64,000 nt of DNA, from contig JBCAQO010000007.1 of the NCBI GenBank assembly GCA_039111635.1, positions 1,364,001-1,428,000 on the forward strand. Reading direction: 5' to 3'. The position numbers and the translations under genes are program-made. This document shows positions 56,641-64,000 of this stretch, piece by piece; the stretch's first letter is position 1, and each line of letters begins with the position of its first letter. The DNA comes from Heterobasidion occidentale. Its lineage: Eukaryota > Basidiomycota > Agaricomycetes > Russulales > Bondarzewiaceae. The notes under the pieces are model-generated. The model was given only the letters and a program-made list of their open reading frames with translations. It searched no databases and was not told where the DNA came from.

Positions 56641-58865
56641 ATGCTCTTCTACGCCCCATCCGCGCCCCATCTCGTCTACGCCGCCCCATCCCCATCCCCC
56701 ATCTCCTCTCCGTTCCACGCGTATGCCCCGCCGACCCCGCGCACCTGCCGCCAGGAACACTCCGACGTCCTCAGCTCTCGCGAGCGCTACGTCCGCGCAC
56801 AAGCAGAGATGCGAGCCGCAGAGGCGGAGTACGCCGCCAGCGTCACCCATGCCCGCGAAGAAGCCAGGCTGCGCGAGCAGCAGCGGACGCAGCGCGCCCT
56901 CCAGGATGAGATCCTCGTCGCGCGCGCGCTCCAGATCCAGGCCGAGCGCGTAAGGCGTCAGCAGGCCATTGAGGCGGAAAGGCAAAGAGCCGAGCTCATG
57001 AGGCGTCGGCTTCTCTGGGACGCGACCGTCCGTGGGGACCTTGACGGCGAAGACTTGTCGTGGGTGGAACCGCGGCGCCGTGTAGTAAGATATCCGTTCG
57101 CTGCTTCACGGGCGCGTGAGGCGGTGCGCCCTGACTTGGAGGAGTCGCCTTTGGCCGGGCTGGACGACATCCTCCAGATCCTTCACGCTGCTGGTCAGAG
57201 GCAGCAAGCTCCCATCGCAGTATGCTTCACACCTCTTCTCCGCTTCGGCCTGTTCGCTCACTCCCTCACCCACCAGGATCCTCGCCCACCTACCGTACCC
57301 ACTCAACCACCCACCGCCTCTGCCCCCCTCCCCGCCCCGCAGTCCAAACACGACGCGAAAGGCAAAGGCAAGGCGCGCGACCCCTCCCCAGGCGCAGACC
57401 CGTCGCTCAAATCGCGCCTCGAGGAGCGCCTCGCCCACGGGTCCTCCGACGCAGAGATAGAGGAGACCGTCAGGAGCCTCATCGCCAGCCTCTTTGGCGA
57501 GGACGCCCGCTCTGCGCCCGCGCCCGCGAGCGCGGCAGGCGAGCCTTCGTCGTCGAAGGTAAAGCCCGGCCCTCGCTCGCTATGCCTGATCGGCTCCTCA
57601 CGTCGCTGTTGTGCTTTCAGGTGAAGCTTGCCCCTGATGCGCGCGCTACGAGAGCCGCGCCTGCCGACCACCCCACACCCACTTCCGCGCCCGCGGCCAC
57701 CTCTAGCCCTGCCTCGCGCGCCCCGACCCCAACCCTGACCTCCGGCCTCGACGCCGTCACCGCCATCGAGTCCTCCTTCCGCGCGCTCCAACACGACTTT
57801 GCCTTCCCCAGCACCCTCGACTTCGACGCCCTCCTGCCCCTCCCACCGCCTCTCCCGCCTCTCCCACCACCTCTGCCTCCTCTGCCTCCTCTGCCTCTGC
57901 GGACGCCGCGCAAGACTACGTGCTCGCGTACACGCCCGCGAACGCGCCCGTGCGCGCGTACGAGCACGCGCTGAGCGAGCTCCTTGCGCGGCTCGACGCC
58001 GTGGAGAGCGACGGCAACGAGGCGGTGCGCGGGAGGCGGCGGAGCGTCGTGAGGGACGTCGAGCGCGCGCTGGACGAGGTTGACAGGCTCGTTGGGGAGA
58101 GGAAGGCGGGGCGGGCGGGGCGGCGGGCTGTGAGGGCGGACGCGGACGCGGACGCCGAGGAGCATGCTGTGGTGCCGTGACGATCGGCGAGAGGGGCGCG
58201 TCGATCTGGTGGTCTCCGAAGCCGTCTCTGCCGATGCGGCGAGAGCGGTCCAGCATGCGCCTACGCCTACGCCTAGCCCGCTGCACGACGGAGCCGGGGT
58301 CTTCGTTGAGGTCGGTCCTACAGTCGCATCCTCACCCGATGTCGAGGCTGCCACGGAATTATCGGCGACCTCCGAGTCTTCAGACGTCCTTGCCCCTGCT
58401 GCCGTCGGACCAGCATCGGTAGAAACACCTGAGGCCGTGCCCCAGGACGATCAGCTCTCAGCGCTCGCCTCCTCTACCGAAACCGTCCAAGCAAAGCCAA
58501 CGGATTCTGGTTCACTCACACCCGACTCCGACATCGTACACGCCCCCTCCTCCGAGGTATCCCAACCCCCGTCGTCTCCCTCGGAGGCGACAGAATCAAA
58601 GCTAGATACTACAGAGCCCCCTGCGCCGGCACCCAGCACCCGCCCCTCGCCTCCGACACCATCGCCTCCGACGCCCTCGGACGCGGCCGAAGACTACCTG
58701 TCCTCGCTCTCGCACGCCCAGTTCACCTTTCCTCCCAGACGGGATCTGAGCGCGGAAGAGCCCGAGGACGCGGTCCTGGTCGAGAGCGACGTCGAGCGGT
58801 CGTCGGTGGACAGCACGAGCGAAAGTGGAAGCGAGCGGGATGCGTGGTCGGAGGTCGAGGCGTAG
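56641..58865 (+). CDS. BAG-domain Hsp70 cochaperone-like protein, with two frame switches
   Basis: BAG domains bind the Hsp70 ATPase domain and act as nucleotide exchange factors in the cytosol. Start Met 56641 (MLFYAPSAPHLVYAAPSPSP) was chosen because of the TATA box at 56529; Met 56545 is an alternative. A long charged coiled coil follows (REQQRTQRALQDEILVARAL, RRQQAIEAERQRAELMRRRL), then introns near 57220-57284 and 57559-57619, SLKSRLEERLAHGSSDAEIE and AVTAIESSFRALQHDFAFPS. The BAG helices (RAYEHALSELLARLDAVESD, VRDVERALDEVDRLVGERKA) are in another frame, entered near 57830-57840 (one C missing in GACGCCCTCC would do it) and left near 58165-58185. The first frame then continues as VDLVVSEAVSADAARAVQHA and an acidic tail to TAG 58863. 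No short intron explains either switch. Confidence 0.8.
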
Positions 58866-59133
58866 CTTCGGCCGCCGTGGCGGTCTTTTATTCTCTTTTG
58901 TTGGACATAGAGTGCATCGTTATATTCGTAGAGCAACGCAGCATGTATTATTTGTATCCACATATTTTTGAGTTCCGAGTTCCGAATTCTCGTACAAGAG
59001 CGTATTCAAAAGCGAAAGGAAAGCAAAGAGCATGAGCATGAGAACAAATGCGACGAGAACGGAGATCCTGTCTTCGAGGAAGCAAAGCTACATATGCCGG
59101 TCAACCAACGGTTGTCACCACGGCGTGGACGCG

Positions 59134-61048
59134 TCAGCGGTGGAACGCCGCCTGGAGATCCTCCCTCCCCCTATCGCTCCACCAACACGTCCAGCCGCCC
59201 GCCGCCGGGGTGATCATGAACCGCGTGCTCCTCACCCCCTGCCTGTCGACGTCCTCGTACGCAATCTGGCGGTACCCAACCGCCATCTCCCGCGCCGCAG
59301 CCGCGGGGCCGTCCCCGCGCACGCCGACGAACCAGAGCTCCTCGAACGGCGCGCGGAGGCGCAGGTGCTCGTCTAGGAACGTCTCGGCCCACGCCGCGAG
59401 GAGGATGAGGTTGCACTTCAGCGCGCTGTCGGGCGAGTAGGCGCGCCCGCCCGCGCCGTCGGAGGGGGTGTCCGAGTCCGAGTCGGTCGACGGAGTGGAC
59501 GCTGCGTCGCCGCCGCCGTCGTCGTCGTCGTCGTCGTACTCGTAGTCGTACTCGTCGTCGGAGATGGCGGATGCGACCGCGACGCCGAGGTCGTCGTCTG
59601 GGTCTCCTGCGACGTACGCACCGTCCGGGTAGTCGGGCTCGACAAAGGGCCCGTTCACGTCGAGCACGAAGAGGCTGTGGAAGACGAGCCGGCGGAGGTA
59701 CGCCAAGCGGCGGAACGCCGCCGCCCAGTCGTTCTAGACAGACGCGCACGCGCACAGAAAACGAGCATCAGGCGAACTTGTTCTACACGCGGGACTGCGA
59801 GAGAGAGAGAGGACGGCGGACCAGGTTGCCCGGCAGCGCGCAGACTTTGGTCATCCCGAGCTGGTCGAGGACGAGCTCCTGCAGGCGCGGGACGTGCGAC
59901 GCGATCGCGGCGATGGCGGGCGGCCCGAACTCGGGGATCCAGGCCCCACCTATGTAGACGACGAGCCGGAGGTGCGTGAGGTTCGAGTAGAAGAGGCTCT
60001 GGACGAGCCGGTGCGTCGCGCTGGGCGCCGCGGTCGTTGCGATGGAGACTGCGCGGAGGTTGTCGAGCGTGTGCGATTGCTGCGAAAGAAAGCGAGAAGA
60101 AAGGGGCGTCAAACGAGGTTCGCTTTCGGGACCTGCGGGACGGAGGATGATGAATCGATGACGTACGAAGCCCAGTCGCAGGTACTCCGCACAACGCTCG
60201 AGGTCGAGCTGCCGGGAATAGTCAGTCAGGAGGAGGACCCGCAGGTTCACGGCGCCAGACGCAATGCGATGGATAGCCATGACGTGGGACGGGTCTCTGT
60301 TGTGTGTCAAGTGGAGCGACAGCCAATCTATCGCGCGCGCGTCGTCGACAAGGTAGCAGAGCCAGTCCCCGCACGACGCCTCCAAAGTGATACGCTGGAA
60401 GGCGGGGCGGTAAGTGAGGGAACTGGGCAGAGGTAGATCTCTCGCCGCGGAGTACGATGGAAGTCGGATGCCATACAGAGCTAGCTGGTACACGCTCCGC
60501 ATCGCGAGGATCTGCTTCAGCGTGAATGGGAGGGGGTTGAACGCCGCTGTCGGCGAAAAATCGATGGTGAGGCTTCTCAGGTTGAATGTGAGGCCCAGAA
60601 TTCGCCCGAGACAGGTGTCGATTCTCTTCATGAATGGTCCATAATACGGCCGGGTCGATTCCGTGAACGCCCAGCTGGCGCACAGAAAAAAGCTTCTGAC
60701 AGAGGCTGAGTAGACGGATGCATCATCAAGCGTGGAGCATAACTTCTCAAGAGCGTTGGCTAGTCCGCGGAGGCTGTGCGAGCAGATGGCAATGGTCTTG
60801 TAGCAATTAGGGCTCCATTGGCGGAGTGCACGGCAGGTGGCAGCAAGCGCCAGACGGCTCAATGTCGGAAGGCAAGCGAAAACTTCAGAGATGACGGTGT
60901 CGGGCAGATAGAGGATAGGAAACGGCCTCTGGTCGTTCCGCTCTGGCGTGAAATCGTCTACTCCATGTGCCGATGGCGAAGCGGGGACTGGTCGATGCAC
61001 ATCACTGATGAGGAATGAGACGCCCTCCATATTTACCACGCCCCCCAA
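59134..61048 (-). CDS. F-box and LRR-type protein
   Basis: Start MGGVVNMEGVSFLISDVHRP at 61048 (Met 61030 is an alternative). The F-box-like region reads LYLPDTVISEVFACLPTLSR, LALAATCRALRQWSPNCYKT, followed by irregular leucine-rich text: LGLTFNLRSLTIDFSPTAAF, KQILAMRSVYQLALYGIRLP, INLRVLLL-type strands (AVNLRVLLLTDYSRQLDLER), QSHTLDNLRAVSIATTAAPS and HVPRLQELVLDQLGMTKVCA. The last exon (AFRRLAYLRRLVFHSLFVLD to DLQAAFHR) has an acidic low-complexity insert of Asp (EYDYEYDDDDDDGGG). F-box proteins recruit substrates to SCF ubiquitin ligases; Agaricomycete genomes hold large, fast-evolving families of this shape, so no substrate can be named. Introns are at the GF|QSHTL join (60084-60158 region) and near 59740-59830. 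The F-box motif is weak. Confidence 0.78.
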
Positions 61049-63826
61049 ATCCTGTGGCTATGATGCCCGTTATTGGAACAGCGAAGAACGATATCCAGAG
61101 ACATACTCACCACAGTCGTATCCTCCGTAGTGAAATAAGTTTGTGGGGGGGAGAACGCGTGGAGAGCTGAAGGCTGATCAAAGACGCAAGTAAACCTATC
61201 ACGGCATCTTGAAGGCTAAACTTATGGCATTCCCCGTCAGTCTAGCATGGTCAGTGTGACTTCAATATTTGTCGTCTTGAATGTGTACGACAGCTGGAAC
61301 GGAATGTTGGGCACGGTGATTAGTTGCGATCAGCTCTCTTTCCTTTCTAATGGAGACCGGCAGGAAGCTCGCAGAATTGAACCGACTGGACTGTTATGAT
61401 ATCCGTCCCAAGAAAAGAAACATAGTGACAAATATCTTCATTTTGGAAATGGTGACTCACGACACTGCACGGGATAGATCACAATCGCCTTTGATTTTGA
61501 AAGAGTTGATGACCTCAAAAGTCGAACTGAGTCGAGAGTCGAGACGCGTCCACCTCCGTGAGAATCCCGATTGCCTAATTGCTGGTCAACATCCTTCAAC
61601 ACCCTCAGCACACCCTCGCGACGAGTGTCCCGTCGAACTTGCTCTGAAAGTGTGCCATCCTTACAAGAAGACGGTCACTCTCACTCCCCTGAAGAAGAAT
61701 GGGGCTCCGTCACGAGGTTGCATGGATTTTAAATCAAGCTATCATCATTTGGGAGGCCAAAGCATCGCCTAGATCTCCGCGTTGAAAGTTGAAACGGTAC
61801 TTGAAACAGCCTTCTTGTGGTGCTTGCCAGCTATCAACGTTATGTGGTATGCTTCACCTGGCCATTTAACGCAACAGCCAGAGAGTGGTATAGATATGCT
61901 GCAAGATGGCGTCAGGATTAGTTTCTACATGCATGCCACCCGGTTGTACAGTGGGAACGGCTTTGTCCATTGCTCATGGTGAGCTTTGATACTTATCGGC
62001 GCTTCTATAAGCTGACTTCTCCTTGAAAAGCTCAGATCCTCTTGAGTTCGCAGTTGAAACAGTCTACTTAAAGCACGGCTACGAGCTAATTCGCAGGAGA
62101 ACGTAGGGTCGGTATAGAATGTTTAGGTGCGATCGCCTGTACACTCAGGCCAACACGGATTTTTTAAATGCCATCTTTCCCCTAAAAATTCTATCAGGCC
62201 ATACGGTTTCGGAGTGTCCTCCTTCAGCAGTGTATTGCCGTGGCCCCGCTAGCGCATCAACGCACAGTACGAGGACGCAGATGTCGGTGTGAACATCACT
62301 TTCATCGGGACTTTGTGTCAGGACCATCGTCGTCGCTGAAGGGTTAATGCCACCCGAGACAGATTTTCCTTGAGGGCCTAACGTGTATGTGGATAGAAGA
62401 GCAATTATCCGTTCGCAAATTCTTGATATTCGCTGATTATTTGACTCAGCGACTCGGACCACACACGATGTTTCTCGTTCATCTACAACTTGCCGGTCTT
62501 GGTCGTCTAGAAAGCTCTACTGTTCTTGCTTCGAAGGTTTCAACCTATCAGAACCCGCCAGTCCAGGTGACGCACTTCTTTCTAGTACTCCATTCTCCAT
62601 CGATGATTTTGGAGATTCAAAACTAGGTTCGATTCTTCGCTTCAGCCACAATGAGCGCACTGCAAAAAGCTGATTTTGATGGTGGGGAAATCCACGTTTG
62701 ACTTGCTCATCGGTCAATTCATAGTCAAGCTCCGATAATGAGTACGAAGGTAGATAAAATCAGTATCAGACTCTCTTAAATCTTTGTCGATGCGATGGCC
62801 AAGGTCATTGTTGCAACTAAACCAGGGCTAGTCCATGATGCAGTACTGACAGTGAGTTCGTGCACTGTCGCCCATACACAGTTTTTCCTCAAACTCATTA
62901 TAATACTGGGCACCGCATGCCGAAGTATGTTTTCACGTTCCCCTTATAGTGCTCGATAGTGCTCGGCAGATTTTCATCGTCACCGTGCGTCGTCTCACGA
63001 CTTGACGCCGTGCTACAGCCCGAAGGTACACATGGATCCATTAGTGGTGTGCCTGTTGTTGCCTGATCGGAACATCGAGTAAATTTTACACATACACGCT
63101 TGCTTCCTTGATATAAAACAAAACTTCCATTAATATCAGTTGACTCGACGGCGTCAGAAGAACCTTGTTCTCGTCTGAGCGTGTGCCGCAACGGTAAGAC
63201 TCTGGGTTGCCTCGATACCATCTTCGATGAAAACCTTTATGCCATCATGATTGGGACCATGCGGGCTGGCAGCCAGGATGCGATCAGAAACATGAGTAGG
63301 CATTGAGGATCAATATCTGTTGTCATTCTGGCCGATGGCCTACAGGATCATCCAACCCAGCTGTGCGAGCCTTACTGGGCCTCACGACTGATAGTCTCGT
63401 GTGATACGGGTAGCACAACCGTGTGGGTAAGGAGTGGGTAAGGGTGTAAGTTATTGACTCACATCACCGCCCGTTGTGATTCCTTGGACCTTGATATTTG
63501 TGGTGTGACTTGGCGGAGCAAACGCGGCTTTTGTGCCGTAAGCGGAGAACATGACGAGACTGATATAATGTTCATGCGAGGAGCTCAATACGCATGGGCT
63601 GTACAGGGTTGTACAGAGATTGCAAGGATATCACAAGATTCGTACATTCAGAGCCATTGTCGAAGTGGAGAATAAGTTCGGGGGACGCGTTGAGCACCAC
63701 ATCACGTCATGACTAGATCAACTCCGCGGCACTGCCGCCCGAATTGACCGACGCGTTAAAAACGCGCTGCCGCACCGCGCTCATCTTTCCCCTCGTTCCT
63801 TCCTCCCCCATACAGCACGACACGCC
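61049..63826. other. Region without recognisable gene
   Basis: 2.8 kb in which open frames are short and without family motifs. The longest, 140 codons on the plus strand at 61350-61772, reads KKRNIVTNIFILEMVTHDTA and is not supported by splice context or homology that I can see. No tRNA or repeat was recognised. The last 100 bp (63720-63826) are the promoter of the next gene. Confidence 0.45.
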
Positions 63827-64000
63827 ATGACCTCCCGCGCCTTTTGTATCCCTGGTATCTTCTTCTTGTTCTGTGCCTTTGTGCTAGGAGTGCTTGTATC
63901 CATTTCCTTGCCCTCCTTGCCTGCGCTCGATATCGCACGTGTTCATTTCAATGGATCTCCAGCACAAGGAGTTGGTGCGGAGATGAGCCAGTTGAGGGTG
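63827..64000 (+). CDS. SUR7/PalI family membrane protein, 3' partial
   Basis: Start ATG 63827 with MTSRAFCIPGIFFLFCAFVL, then GVLVSISLPSLPALDIARVH and FNGSPAQGVGAEMSQLRV to the window edge (58 codons). The first segment, transmembrane helix one, and the following LPSLPALDIARVHF are characteristic of fungal SUR7/PalI proteins, four-helix plasma membrane proteins of eisosomes or of the ambient pH sensing pathway. The remaining helices lie outside the window. Basidiomycetes have several paralogues of this type. Confidence 0.82.
   Translation, partial: MTSRAFCIPGIFFLFCAFVLGVLVSISLPSLPALDIARVHFNGSPAQGVGAEMSQLRV

Noticed and set aside
57303..58286. Long minus-strand frames opposite the BAG gene (327 and 245 codons)
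   Set aside because: Arg/Ala/Gly-only composition caused by high GC3 of the coding strand; no domain.
59171..59755. 194-codon Arg-rich frame overlapping the F-box gene
   Set aside because: Alternative frame of the same exon; the other frame continues the leucine-rich F-box protein.
61350..61772. 140-codon plus-strand frame
   Set aside because: No homology, no splice context and mixed composition; not enough to call a gene.

Overview
The window reads as nuclear DNA of a filamentous basidiomycete, most likely an Agaricomycete. Nearly every gene is cut by several GT-AG introns of about 45-70 bp, coding exons are GC-rich, and the gene set is typical of mushrooms: Zn2Cys6 regulator, Fur-type NCS1 permease, GH30 glucanase, RasGEF, MARCH-like RINGv protein, BAG protein and a SUR7/PalI protein at the right edge. 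No rRNA, tRNA, CRISPR or prokaryotic feature was recognised.

Left part (1-12 kb), accessory metabolism. An N-carbamoyl-D-amino-acid hydrolase-like gene (5' end outside the window) is followed by a Zn2Cys6 regulator, a GNAT acetyltransferase, an inward-facing NCS1 permease and, after a 2.2 kb stretch with degenerate minisatellite clusters, a class II aldolase. Uptake, hydrolysis, N-acetylation and local control suggest a small catabolic cluster for hydantoin- or carbamoyl-type nitrogen compounds. This is inference.

12-21 kb is dense housekeeping: a PPR-like mitochondrial protein, an SR splicing factor, a RINGv membrane protein, eIF2 gamma and an isoprenylcysteine methyltransferase-like protein. 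21.2-26.2 kb is gene-poor and holds two LTR-like fragments in inverted orientation around a GCT-rich simple repeat. 26-47 kb is again gene-dense: an unrecognised multi-exon gene, MCM10, a four-helix membrane protein, a RasGEF, ASF1 next to H2A.Z, a small conserved protein with a GC-AG intron, a BAP31-like protein and UBP6. 47-64 kb holds a possible small secreted protein, a GH30 endo-1,6-glucanase, beta-adaptin, a BAG-domain protein, an F-box protein, 2.8 kb with no recognisable gene, and the start of a SUR7/PalI protein.

The most striking global signal is that several conserved genes (H2A.Z, beta-adaptin, RasGEF, RINGv, BAG, possibly the Zn2Cys6 regulator) each need a one-base correction, mostly inside a short homopolymer, to read through. 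This points to residual indel errors in the assembly rather than to decay, and any automatic annotation of this sequence will carry broken models at these points. Exon limits given below were read by eye from splice signals and reading frame and were not checked against transcripts.
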